A DNA stretch of 64,000 bases from Pseudomonadota bacterium (GTDB lineage Bacteria; Pseudomonadota; Gammaproteobacteria; Steroidobacterales; Steroidobacteraceae), in the NCBI GenBank assembly GCA_023391335.1, contig JAEWBG010000025.1, forward strand, positions 17,386 to 81,385, in the 5' to 3' direction. Position 1 is the stretch's first letter. Every line of letters begins with the position of its first letter. The position numbers and the translations under genes are program-made. Of the stretch, positions 53,999 to 62,421 are shown in pieces. The notes beneath the pieces are model-generated. The model had not been told where the DNA came from. It saw only the letters and a list, made by a program, of their open reading frames with translations, and made no database searches.

Positions 53999-55315
53999 AT
54001 GAATTTCGCACGTTTCCGACTGGCTATTGCCCTGCTCTTGTGCCTCGTTGCCGCGCCCACGCTGGTCGGAGCCCAGACCCGCGAGCTTTCGAGCAGTGGG
54101 GTACTGCTCGATCGCATTGCCGCAGTCGTCAACGATGGCGTGGTGCTGACCAGCCAGCTCGATGAGCAGGTCGGCGAAATCACCGAACGCTTACGCCAAC
54201 AGCAGACTGAGCTGCCGCCGCCCAACGTGCTGCGTAAACAAGTGCTCGAGCGATTGGTGATGGAAGAGATTCAGCTGCAACGCGCCGAGCGGCTCGGCGT
54301 GCAGGTCTCGGACGATATGCTGAACGGAGCCGTCGCCGACGTCGCCAAGCGCAACAAGATCAACTTCGCAGACCTGCCGCAGGCGCTGGCAGCACAAGGC
54401 ATCGACTATCGCACCTTCCGCGATGAGATCCGCAAGCAAATGACGATTCAGCTTCTGCAGCAAAGAGACGTGATTGCTCACATCAACGTCTCGCCCCGAG
54501 AGCTGGATCAATTCATGGCCAAACAACAGAATGCTCCCGATGCGAATGCCGAGTACAACGTCTCGCACATCTTGATCTCGGTGCCGGTGTCCGCATCGCC
54601 GGAGCAAATTGAAGCCCGTTCGGCTCGAGCGCGAGAGGTGTACGAAAAGGCCAAGGGTGGCGATGACTTTGCGCAGCTAGCAGTCACCTACTCCGACAGC
54701 AGCACCAACATCGAAGGTGGGTCCTTGGGGTGGCGTCGCGGCTCGCAGCTGCCCTCGATTGCCTCTGACCAAATTGCCAAGATGAAACCGGGCGATGTGT
54801 CCGAACCCGTTCGCACGCCCAGCGGCTTTCATATTTTCAAACTGAACGAGGTGCGCGGAGGTGTGCAGCAAACCGTCGAAGCGCAGGTGCACGTCCGGCA
54901 CATCCTGATGAAAACCAGCGACTTGCAGGACGATCAGACGGTTCAGCAAAAGCTTGCCGACATTCGCGAGCGAATCTTGAAGGGCGAGGACTTCGCAACG
55001 ATCGCCGCGGCTACGTCGCAGGATCCAGGTTCGGCTGCCGAAGGTGGCGATCTTGGCTGGGCCGGCCCGGGCACCTTCGTGCCTCAATTCGAGAAAGAAC
55101 TCGAATCCCTTCAAGTCAACGAAATCTCGCAGCCGTTCAAGACGCCATACGGCTGGCACATCGTGCAAGTGCTAGGACGTCGTCAATACGACGTGACGGA
55201 CGACGTGCGGCGTCAGCGGGCGTTCGCGGAACTGCGGCAGTCGAAAGCGGAAGAAGAAACCGAACTCTGGTTGCGTCGCCTGCGCGATGAAGCGTTCGTA
55301 GATTATCGATTGTGA
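53999..55315 (+). CDS. surA: Periplasmic chaperone/peptidyl-prolyl isomerase SurA
   Basis: Folds outer-membrane proteins, including LptD. The ATG at 53999 gives 438 residues with signal peptide about 1-26 (LVGA-QT); the frame is open upstream. The N-terminal chaperone core (LDRIAAVVNDGVVLTSQLDE) is followed by two parvulin domains, starting YNVSHILISVPVS and VHVRHILMKTSDL. Each ends in the G-W-H or G-F-H signature (PSGFHIFKL, PYGWHIVQV). It lies 105 bp after lptD and overlaps pdxA. Confidence 0.97.
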   Translation: MNFARFRLAIALLLCLVAAPTLVGAQTRELSSSGVLLDRIAAVVNDGVVLTSQLDEQVGEITERLRQQQTELPPPNVLRKQVLERLVMEEIQLQRAERLGVQVSDDMLNGAVADVAKRNKINFADLPQALAAQGIDYRTFRDEIRKQMTIQLLQQRDVIAHINVSPRELDQFMAKQQNAPDANAEYNVSHILISVPVSASPEQIEARSARAREVYEKAKGGDDFAQLAVTYSDSSTNIEGGSLGWRRGSQLPSIASDQIAKMKPGDVSEPVRTPSGFHIFKLNEVRGGVQQTVEAQVHVRHILMKTSDLQDDQTVQQKLADIRERILKGEDFATIAAATSQDPGSAAEGGDLGWAGPGTFVPQFEKELESLQVNEISQPFKTPYGWHIVQVLGRRQYDVTDDVRRQRAFAELRQSKAEEETELWLRRLRDEAFVDYRL

Positions 55316-56316
55316 TCCAAGTCGGCGCTCAGATGAGACGCCCTCGGCTCATCGTGACTTCCGGAGAGCCCGCTGGCATTGGGCCGGATCTGTGTCTCGC
55401 GCTCTCGGAACGTCGCTTCGATGCTGATCTGGTGATCGCATGCGACGCGGAGGTTCTTAAGCAGCGCGCACGCGTATTGAATGTGCGCGGGAAGCTCTCG
55501 CCGTACAATCGCTCAACGCCTACGCCGGCACAGCTACTGCATGTTCCCGTCGCGGCACCCGTCGAAGCGGGTGTTCTAAATCAGCAGAACGCACGTTACG
55601 TGCTTCAGCTGCTCGATCGTGCGATCGAAGGATGCGCGAACGGTGAATTCGACGCGATCGTCACCGCGCCGGTGCAAAAGAGCATCATCAACGATGCAGG
55701 CATCAAGTTCTCTGGTCACACCGAGTATCTAGCCGAAAAGACCCATGCGCAGCTACCGGTAATGATGCTCGCGAGCGAGGGAATGCGAGTCGCGTTGGCC
55801 ACCACGCATTTGCCGCTGCGCGCGGTATGCGATGCGATCACCGCTGAGCTGCTCATCGAGGTGCTATCGATCATCGATGGCGATCTGCGATCTCGATTCG
55901 GCCTAGCCAATCCGAATATCCTGGTCTGCGGACTCAACCCGCACGCGGGCGAAAGCGGGCATCTGGGGCGCGAAGAGATCGAAGTCATTGCGCCCACGAT
56001 CGAGATGCTCAAGAAGCGCGGTTTGAACTTGAACGGTCCAGTACCGGCGGACACGGCATTCACACCGCGCATGTTGCAGCAAGCCGATGCAGTGCTGGCC
56101 ATGTACCACGACCAAGGACTGGCGGTGATCAAGCACGCTGCATTCGATAGTGCAGTGAACGTTACGCTGGGATTGCCCATCATTCGCACGTCAGTGGATC
56201 ACGGCACAGCACTGGCACTAGCAGGCACAGGTAGAGCTGAAGTCGGCAGCCTGATCGCGGCCGTTGAAATGGCCTGCGAACTCGTACGTCACTCCCAAAG
56301 TCATCGCCAGGCTTGA
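55312..56316 (+). CDS. pdxA: 4-hydroxythreonine-4-phosphate dehydrogenase PdxA
   Basis: Oxidises 4-phosphohydroxy-threonine in pyridoxal-phosphate synthesis. The GTG at 55312 overlaps the surA stop (GTGA), giving 334 residues; an ATG at 55333 would give 327 and is also possible. Motifs: TSGEPAGIGPDL, TAPVQKSIINDAGIKFSGHTEYL (metal His), GLNPHAGESGHLG and AMYHDQGLAVIKHAAF. The surA-pdxA-rsmA order is conserved in gammaproteobacteria. Confidence 0.96.
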   Translation: MIQVGAQMRRPRLIVTSGEPAGIGPDLCLALSERRFDADLVIACDAEVLKQRARVLNVRGKLSPYNRSTPTPAQLLHVPVAAPVEAGVLNQQNARYVLQLLDRAIEGCANGEFDAIVTAPVQKSIINDAGIKFSGHTEYLAEKTHAQLPVMMLASEGMRVALATTHLPLRAVCDAITAELLIEVLSIIDGDLRSRFGLANPNILVCGLNPHAGESGHLGREEIEVIAPTIEMLKKRGLNLNGPVPADTAFTPRMLQQADAVLAMYHDQGLAVIKHAAFDSAVNVTLGLPIIRTSVDHGTALALAGTGRAEVGSLIAAVEMACELVRHSQSHRQA

Positions 56317-56318
56317 AG

Positions 56319-57134
56319 ATGCATGTTCCGCGCAAACGTTTCGGGCAGCACTTTCTGCACGATCCGCGCGTGATCCAACGCATCGTTGATTCGATTGCCC
56401 CTGCCGCCGATGACCTGATGCTTGAAATCGGGCCAGGACTCGGTGCACTCACGAGGCCCTTGCTCGATCGCCTGACGCATTTGCATGCGTTGGAAATCGA
56501 CCGGGATGCGATTCGCCATTTGCAACAGCAATTCGAATCGACGCGGCTCACGCTACACGAAGGCGATGCCTTGCAATTCGATCTTGCAACTCTGGCACGT
56601 GGCCCTGCGTCGGTGCGAGTCGTGGGCAATCTGCCGTACAACATCTCGACTCCCCTGCTATTTCACCTGCTGGAAACGCGCGAATGGATCCGCGACATGC
56701 ATTTCATGCTGCAAAAAGAAGTCGTCGACCGCATGGCCGCGGGGGCCAACGATGAAGCCTACGGCCGACTATCCGTGATGCTCGCTCCATGGGTTCGCGT
56801 GGAACCGCTATTCGATATCGGCCCCGGCGCATTTCGTCCGCCGCCCAAAGTGATGTCGACGGTGGTGAGACTCGTGCCCCACGATGCCCTACCCCTGGCA
56901 CGTCAATATCCGCAGGCATTCGCGCAAATCGTCGCGGCGGCGTTCTCGCAACGGCGCAAGACGCTGCGCAATTCGCTGCGGGCGCTCCTGAGCGATGAGG
57001 AGATTGCCAGCACCCAAGTCGATCCGGGTGCGAGGCCCGAGGTGCTGTCTCCTTTGCAGTTTTCCCTTCTCGCCGAATGCCTCGGCACCAAGCCTCCCCG
57101 CAGCACTGAACCGGCACCCGAACTCGAACGTTGA
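56319..57134 (+). CDS. rsmA: 16S rRNA dimethyladenosine transferase RsmA (KsgA)
   Basis: Dimethylates A1518 and A1519 of 16S rRNA late in 30S assembly. The ATG at 56319 gives 271 residues (start HVPRKRFGQHFLHD). SAM-binding motif I is LEIGPGLGALT; the catalytic motif IV is NLPYNIS; FRPPPKVMSTVVRL is the C-terminal target-binding motif. It begins 2 bp after pdxA. In many relatives apaG follows directly; here a UspA gene intervenes. Confidence 0.96.
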   Translation: MHVPRKRFGQHFLHDPRVIQRIVDSIAPAADDLMLEIGPGLGALTRPLLDRLTHLHALEIDRDAIRHLQQQFESTRLTLHEGDALQFDLATLARGPASVRVVGNLPYNISTPLLFHLLETREWIRDMHFMLQKEVVDRMAAGANDEAYGRLSVMLAPWVRVEPLFDIGPGAFRPPPKVMSTVVRLVPHDALPLARQYPQAFAQIVAAAFSQRRKTLRNSLRALLSDEEIASTQVDPGARPEVLSPLQFSLLAECLGTKPPRSTEPAPELER

Positions 57135-57230
57135 TCATGAGCGAACGGCCGCGGGCGTTCGGCTTATACTCGGACGCTGCACGGCCGTTCACTCGACCCT
57201 CGATGAGGGTTTCGGACCCGGAGTTCGCAC

Positions 57231-57662
57231 GTGACCGAATACAAAACAATACTGGTAGTCGTCGATCTTTCCGAGGACAGCGCGTTGGTCGTTCAACGTG
57301 CGAAGTCGATCGCTGCGCAATTCAGCGCCAAGCTCACGCTGTTGCACGTCGTCGAATATGTGCCCGTGGAGCCGATGGGCGAGGCGCTGTTGCCGACCGT
57401 GCAAATCGAAGAGGAACTGGTCGCTCGCGCACGTGCTCGCATGGCTGAACTGGCTGTGTCTCAGGGGTTGCAATCTGCCGAACAACTCATCGAGACGGGC
57501 GGCATCAAGACCGAGATCGTGCGCACGGCGCAGCGAGTTCACGCGGATTTGATCGTGATGGGCAGTCGCGAGCGCCACGGCCTCGGCATCCTGATCAATC
57601 TCACGGAGGACACGGTGCTTCATGCAGCCCCCTGCGACGTGCTCGCGGTTCGCCTGCACTAG
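57231..57662 (+). CDS. Universal stress protein, UspA family
   Basis: A 143-residue single-domain Usp with a GTG start preceded by GGAG. ILVVVDLSEDSALVVQRAKSIA begins the fold; GADLIVMGSRERHG-type sequence (HADLIVMGSRERHGLGILINL) is near the ATP-binding GX2GX9G region, here G-S-R-E-R-H-G without the full second half, so ATP binding is uncertain. A TATACT (57166-57171) is a possible -10 element 60 bp upstream. It is inserted between rsmA and apaG. Confidence 0.9.
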   Translation: MTEYKTILVVVDLSEDSALVVQRAKSIAAQFSAKLTLLHVVEYVPVEPMGEALLPTVQIEEELVARARARMAELAVSQGLQSAEQLIETGGIKTEIVRTAQRVHADLIVMGSRERHGLGILINLTEDTVLHAAPCDVLAVRLH

Positions 57663-57757
57663 CGTGTGCATGACATAAAAACACGCGCACGAGAATTAGC
57701 GATGAGCTAATGCGTGAGACTGCTAGACTTCGCGCCGCCTTGACAGCTTGCGAACGT

Positions 57758-58195
57758 ATGACCGAAACCATCCGCCCGAATCCGACTCCCGCTGCAGCCA
57801 GCACCGATCCGAATGCTGCAGCCAAGCGCCACCACATCAAAGTCGATGTGAGCACCAATTTCGTCGGCGAGCAGTCCAAGCCCGAAGAGGGTCACTACGT
57901 GTTTTCTTACACGATCACGATCCGCAATGAAGGCCAAGTGCCTGCGCGGCTCATGACACGTCACTGGGTGATCACTGACGCCAACGGCAAAGTGAAGGAA
58001 GTCAGAGGCGAAGGCGTCGTCGGCGAGCAGCCTTACTTGCTTCCTGGCCAGGGCTTCCGCTATTCGAGTGGCGCAGTTCTGGAAACGCCGGTCGGTGCCA
58101 TGCAGGGTAGCTACCAAATGCTGGCAGACGACGGTTCGCATTTCGATGCGCCCATTGCACCTTTCACGCTCGCCATGCCGGGGCTGCTGCACTAG
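57758..58195 (+). CDS. apaG: ApaG (CorD) protein
   Basis: A 145-residue protein of the ApaG/DUF525 family with an FN3-like beta fold and no known catalysis. The ATG at 57758 starts a 25-residue variable N-terminus. Then come IKVDVSTNFVGEQSKPEEGHYVFSY, ARLMTRHWVITDANGKVKEVRGEGVVGEQP and LETPVGAMQGSYQM, all typical. It precedes apaH by 18 bp, the usual pairing. The start has no clear Shine-Dalgarno. Confidence 0.94.
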   Translation: MTETIRPNPTPAAASTDPNAAAKRHHIKVDVSTNFVGEQSKPEEGHYVFSYTITIRNEGQVPARLMTRHWVITDANGKVKEVRGEGVVGEQPYLLPGQGFRYSSGAVLETPVGAMQGSYQMLADDGSHFDAPIAPFTLAMPGLLH

Positions 58196-58213
58196 CGGCC
58201 CACCCGCGCTGTC

Positions 58214-59056
58214 ATGAGAACGTTTGCGATCGGCGATATCCAGGGCTGCTTCGCAGAGTTCGAACAACTACTCGAGCGAATCGCGTTCGATCCCGAGCGC
58301 GATCGGCTCTGGCTCGTCGGCGATCTGGTCAATCGCGGCCCCCAATCTCTACAAGTTCTTCGCAGAGTGAAATCGCTCGGCGATGCCGTTGTCACCGTGC
58401 TGGGCAATCACGATCTGCATCTGCTCGCCGCCGCACTCAGTCCCACAGAATCGCTGAAGCCCAAGGACACCTTGGGCGAGATCTTCGAGGCACGCGATCG
58501 GGACGAACTGCTTCACTGGCTGCGTTATCGCCCGATGCTGCACTCTGACGACGCGCTGGGGTACACGATGGTTCACGCCGGGTTCGCGCCACAGTGGAAT
58601 TTGACGCAAGCACAAGCATGCGCACGCGAGCTAGAAGCCGCACTCAGAGATGAGCAGGCGTGTGTGGAGCTGTTCGCAAACATGTACGGGGATCAACCCG
58701 ACCTGTGGAGCGATGACCTCAAGGGCTTCGCCAGGCTGCGGTTCATCACCAACTGCTTCACGCGTCTGCGATTCTGCTTCGAAGACGGCCGCTTGGATCT
58801 GAACTACAAAGGCTCGATCGCCAAGGCGCCCAAGAAATTGGTGCCCTGGTTCAAGGCGCCGCAACGGCGTTGGCGCGGCACACGCATCGTCTGCGGACAC
58901 TGGTCAGCGCTCGGCTTTCACCATGCAGATGATGTCCTTTCCATCGACACAGGCTGCGTGTGGGGCGACCGACTCTGCGCGGTGCGCCTGGATCAGTCCG
59001 ATCCGGCACCCGTCTACACGCGCTGTAGTTCCTCCGGCCTCACACCAGACATCTGA
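58214..59056 (+). CDS. apaH: Diadenosine tetraphosphatase ApaH
   Basis: Symmetrically hydrolyses Ap4A and decaps Np4-capped RNA. The metallophosphatase motifs are in order: GDIQG (7-11), GDLVNRGP, GNHDLH, then VHAGFAPQWN and CGHWSALG. Of 280 residues, this is the standard length. It follows apaG and ends 15 bp from the convergent secreted-protein gene. Confidence 0.96.
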   Translation: MRTFAIGDIQGCFAEFEQLLERIAFDPERDRLWLVGDLVNRGPQSLQVLRRVKSLGDAVVTVLGNHDLHLLAAALSPTESLKPKDTLGEIFEARDRDELLHWLRYRPMLHSDDALGYTMVHAGFAPQWNLTQAQACARELEAALRDEQACVELFANMYGDQPDLWSDDLKGFARLRFITNCFTRLRFCFEDGRLDLNYKGSIAKAPKKLVPWFKAPQRRWRGTRIVCGHWSALGFHHADDVLSIDTGCVWGDRLCAVRLDQSDPAPVYTRCSSSGLTPDI

Positions 59057-59071
59057 TCGCCTCGATTCGCT

Positions 59072-59689
59072 TTATTTTGCTGGCTTATCGGGCGTGGGCG
59101 CCGGCATCAGCACTTGCAGGTCCAGGTACGGCTCGCGAATTGAGCTCGCGTCGCGGCTATCGCAGGTGCGGTTGGTCTCTTTGATCTTCACCGCGAGCTT
59201 CGGCAGGATGACCCGCTGGATCTGACGCAACAAATCACAGTCGCTGCCCGTTAAATCCAGACCTCGACCGACCTTGACATCCTGCCACTGCGCCGCGAAG
59301 GAGTCCCCGGCCTCAACCTTCTGATCGCGCTTTCCATTCACGCGCTTCACGAGTTCGCGATAGCTTTCGTCCTTCTTGATGCTGGCCACGACCTCCGGTG
59401 TCGCCGGTGCAGGCACCAGCGCTTCGATATGAACGTTCGGCATCGAAACCACCCCTCGTCCGCAATCCGCAGCGCGCACTCGCACCCTGCCGATGAGGCC
59501 CAGCTGATCGAGGATGCGCTGCATCTTGGTCTCCAGCGCATCGCAGCTGTAGTAAGTGGTCGGACTGAAATAGCTCATCGTGATCCTCTCTGGTTTCCAC
59601 ACCGCCTGAACGGGGGCGGATTCGCCGTGAGCGGCCGCGAATGCGACGACGCCGAGTAGACCCGACAGCAGGATTCGATGAGCACGCAT
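59072..59689 (-). CDS. Uncharacterised secreted protein with four cysteines
   Basis: I do not recognise the family. The ATG at 59689, with AAAGGA 8 bp upstream, gives 205 residues; the open frame continues further up without better support. A signal peptide (about 1-22, cleavage near AHG-ES) precedes a mixed alpha/beta domain. Four cysteines occur in the mature part (YYSCDALE, AADCGRG, TGSDCDLLR, NRTCDSRD), suggesting two disulfides and periplasmic location. It ends in a Pro-rich tail. It is divergent from the kynurenine operon and convergent with apaH. Confidence 0.75.
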   Translation of the reverse strand: MRAHRILLSGLLGVVAFAAAHGESAPVQAVWKPERITMSYFSPTTYYSCDALETKMQRILDQLGLIGRVRVRAADCGRGVVSMPNVHIEALVPAPATPEVVASIKKDESYRELVKRVNGKRDQKVEAGDSFAAQWQDVKVGRGLDLTGSDCDLLRQIQRVILPKLAVKIKETNRTCDSRDASSIREPYLDLQVLMPAPTPDKPAK

Positions 59690-59790
59690 AACAGTGTCCT
59701 TTAGGAGCATGGCAAGGATGTTCAGTCCGTCAGCGTCAATTTCAAGCCGTGTGGCTACGGCGCCGGCATAGGAGCCCACCGTATGCGCGT

Positions 59791-59809
59791 TATACTCCTC
59801 CTACAGGAG
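59791..59809 (+). promoter_or_regulatory. Candidate -10 element and ribosome site of the kynurenine operon
   Basis: TATACT at 59791-59796 is 20 bp before the dioxygenase ATG; AGGAG at 59805-59809 is its Shine-Dalgarno. CTCCT just before AGGAG can pair with it in a short hairpin. No clear -35 hexamer is seen. Confidence 0.35.
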
Positions 59810-59816
59810 CATCCGC

Positions 59817-60329
59817 ATGAGTCCACTCAAAGCCTTCAACTTTCGCGAATGGATCGACCAACATCGCGAATTTCTGAAACCGCCAGTCTGCAATCGCCAA
59901 GTGTTCAAGCACTCCGAGTTCATCATCATGGTAGTGGGCGGACCGAACTCGCGCGCCGACTATCACGAAGATCCCGGCGAAGAATTCTTCTATCAGCTCG
60001 AAGGCAACATGGTGCTGCGCACGATGCAACAGGGGGGGCGCGTGGACATCCCCATCGGCGAAGGCGAAATACTGCTGCTGCCGCCGAAGATTCCGCATTC
60101 ACCGCAGCGCTTCGAGAATAGCGTCGGACTTGTCATCGAGCGACGCCGCCGCCCTGAAGAACAGGACGGGTTTCTCTGGTACTGCGATCACTGCCAGTAC
60201 CCGCTGTATGCGGAATACCTGCACGTGAGCGACATCGAGAAGCAATTGCCGCCGGTGTTCGAGCGCTTCTACGGATCGATGAAGAATCGCACCTGCCCGG
60301 CCTGCGGCACAGTGGCGCCGAAACGGTGA
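59817..60329 (+). CDS. nbaC: 3-hydroxyanthranilate 3,4-dioxygenase
   Basis: Opens 3-hydroxyanthranilate with O2 to the semialdehyde that cyclises to quinolinate. A 170-residue cupin of the bacterial type. Iron ligands fit H50 and E56 (DYHEDPGEEFFYQLEG) and H94 (PPKIPHSPQRFE). The C-terminal rubredoxin-like site has C123, C126, C160 and C163 (YCDHC, CPAC). It heads a tightly coupled four-gene operon, overlapping the next gene (GTGA). Confidence 0.96.
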   Translation: MSPLKAFNFREWIDQHREFLKPPVCNRQVFKHSEFIIMVVGGPNSRADYHEDPGEEFFYQLEGNMVLRTMQQGGRVDIPIGEGEILLLPPKIPHSPQRFENSVGLVIERRRRPEEQDGFLWYCDHCQYPLYAEYLHVSDIEKQLPPVFERFYGSMKNRTCPACGTVAPKR

Positions 60330-61159
60330 ACTCCGACGCTGGTCCCCAATTCACGATCGAACTCAACGGGCGCCGCTTTCGAGCTGGCGCTCGACGATAC
60401 GATCTGTCCATCCCTCTCCGGTTCGACAGCCCACAGCCGAATTTTTTCGGCGTGCGGCCCGCAAGCGGCTCGCCGATTCAAGCTGGATCATTCGTTGGCG
60501 CAGTCGAGCAAGGCGGTAGCTGCAACTGCGCGTCGTACTCGCTGGTCCCACACTGCAACGGCACGCACACGGAGTGTGTCGGACATCTGACCTCGACACA
60601 CCTCAGCGTGCGCGACTTGCTAGTCGATGCGTTCGCCCGCGCTGTATTGATCACTGTGACTCCACAAAGCGCGGCAGAAACGAGCGAGAGCACTGACCCA
60701 CAGCCCCATCCAGAGGATCTCCTCATCACGCGCGCCGCTCTCGCAGACGCTGGCAAGAACTTTGAAGATTCATACGAGGCAGTCGTCGTGCGTTCTCTCC
60801 CCAACGATCACAGTAAGCTTTCACGGCAATACGGCACGGGAGAAGGCACCCCCTACTTCACTGCCGAGGCAATGCAGTGGCTGGTCGCGCGTGGCGTCAA
60901 ACACCTGGTCGTGGATCTGCCGTCCGTAGATCGTGGCAATGACGACGGCAAGCTGACGGCACATCGGATCTTCTGGAATGTGCCGAGAGGCGCTACACAT
61001 ATCACCTCGAGCACGCGCGCACACTGCTCGATCACCGAACTTGCCTACATCGACAACGCCATCCTCGATGGCGAATATCTTCTCAACTTGCAGATTGCAC
61101 CGTTCGCAGCCGATGCAGCGCCGAGCCGGCCCGTGCTGCTATCTCTGGAGCCCGCGTGA
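60326..61159 (+). CDS. Cyclase-family protein, probable kynurenine formamidase
   Basis: A 277-residue member of the cyclase/arylformamidase superfamily with a GTG start coupled to the dioxygenase. The metal motif reads H76-x4-H81-x-E83-x3-H87 (HCNGTHTECVGH); KynB has Asp in place of E83. Further ligand candidates are H213 (LTAHRIFW) and E238 (SITELA). Its position between the dioxygenase and kynureninase makes N-formylkynurenine hydrolysis the likely role, which is inference. It is longer than classical KynB (about 210 residues), with an inserted segment around 110-135. Confidence 0.8.
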   Translation: MNSDAGPQFTIELNGRRFRAGARRYDLSIPLRFDSPQPNFFGVRPASGSPIQAGSFVGAVEQGGSCNCASYSLVPHCNGTHTECVGHLTSTHLSVRDLLVDAFARAVLITVTPQSAAETSESTDPQPHPEDLLITRAALADAGKNFEDSYEAVVVRSLPNDHSKLSRQYGTGEGTPYFTAEAMQWLVARGVKHLVVDLPSVDRGNDDGKLTAHRIFWNVPRGATHITSSTRAHCSITELAYIDNAILDGEYLLNLQIAPFAADAAPSRPVLLSLEPA

Positions 61160-62421
61160 GTTTCGATCCGTCCCACGCGAAAGAACTCGACCGTGCCGAT
61201 GCGCTCGGAGATTTCCGTTCGCAGTTCCACTTGCCTCGAGATGAACAGGGTCGACAACAAGTGTACCTGTGCGGGCACTCGTTGGGGCTGCAGCCACGAT
61301 CAACGGCGCGCGTGATTCAAGAAGAGTTGGAGACCTGGGCGCGACTCGGTGTCGAGGGTCATTTTCATTCCGCACGGCCCTGGCTCTCGTATCACGAACA
61401 AGTCACGCCCGGACTCGCACGTCTGACCGGTGCGCACTCGGACGAAGTGGTTGCGATGAATTCGCTCACGGTGAATTTGCATCTGATGCTTGCGAGCTTC
61501 TATCGCCCCACTACCGCGCGCTACCGGATCCTTTGCGAGCAGCGCGCGTTCTCGTCTGATCGATACGCTTTGGCTTCGCACCCGAAACTGCATGGCATTA
61601 CTGCGACAGATGCGCTCGTGGAGATTCCAGCGCGCGAATCAGATTACGTGCTCTCGACGGATGCGATCCTCGAATACATCGAACGACTGGGCACGAACAC
61701 AGCGGTCGTTCTACTGCCGGGCGTTCAATTCTTGAGCGGGCAGCGACTCGATTTGCGTCGCATCACGGCGGCTGCGCATCGCGCAGGATGCATGGTCGGA
61801 TTCGATCTCGCGCACGCGATCGGCAACGTGCCTTTGCAGCTCCACAATTGGGACGTCGATTTTGCGGTGTGGTGCAGTTACAAATATTTGAACGCCGGGC
61901 CCGGCGCAATCGGCGGCTGCTTCGTACATCGGCGCCACGGACACGACATCGCGCGCGTGCGCCTTGCGGGTTGGTGGGGCCATCGCAAGAACACTCGCTT
62001 CGATATGCCTGAAGCATTCGAACCGATTGAAGGTGCCGAAGGTTGGCAGATCTCCAATCCGCCGATCTTCGCAATCGCGCCACTCATCGCATCGCTGCAA
62101 ATGTTCGATCAAGCAACACTCCCGGCTTTGCGACAAAAGAGCGTTCGGCTCACTGCGTACCTGTACGACCTGATCCGCGCCATCCCGGAACAGCGCGTGC
62201 AAATTCTGACGCCTGACGACGCAGAACAACGCGGCTGCCAGCTTTCGTTACGCCTCAACGAATCGCCGGACCGTGCAAAGGCGATTCATGCGGAACTCAC
62301 GGCCCGCGGATTTGTGTGCGATTGGCGCGAACCGGACGTCGTGCGCGTCGCTCCCGTACCCTTTTACAACAGCTTCTCCGACGTGCGGCAGTTTGCCGAC
62401 ACGTTGCGGCAAATCGTGTAG
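61156..62421 (+). CDS. kynU: Kynureninase
   Basis: PLP enzyme that cleaves kynurenine or 3-hydroxykynurenine to (3-hydroxy)anthranilate and alanine. A GTG start overlaps the previous stop (GTGA). Of 421 residues, YLCGHSLGLQPRS at the N-terminus, FDLAHAIGNVPLQLHNWDVDF (PLP Asp) and the PLP lysine in WCSYKYLNAGPG are visible. The final stop is immediately followed by the kmo ATG. Confidence 0.97.
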   Translation: MSFDPSHAKELDRADALGDFRSQFHLPRDEQGRQQVYLCGHSLGLQPRSTARVIQEELETWARLGVEGHFHSARPWLSYHEQVTPGLARLTGAHSDEVVAMNSLTVNLHLMLASFYRPTTARYRILCEQRAFSSDRYALASHPKLHGITATDALVEIPARESDYVLSTDAILEYIERLGTNTAVVLLPGVQFLSGQRLDLRRITAAAHRAGCMVGFDLAHAIGNVPLQLHNWDVDFAVWCSYKYLNAGPGAIGGCFVHRRHGHDIARVRLAGWWGHRKNTRFDMPEAFEPIEGAEGWQISNPPIFAIAPLIASLQMFDQATLPALRQKSVRLTAYLYDLIRAIPEQRVQILTPDDAEQRGCQLSLRLNESPDRAKAIHAELTARGFVCDWREPDVVRVAPVPFYNSFSDVRQFADTLRQIV

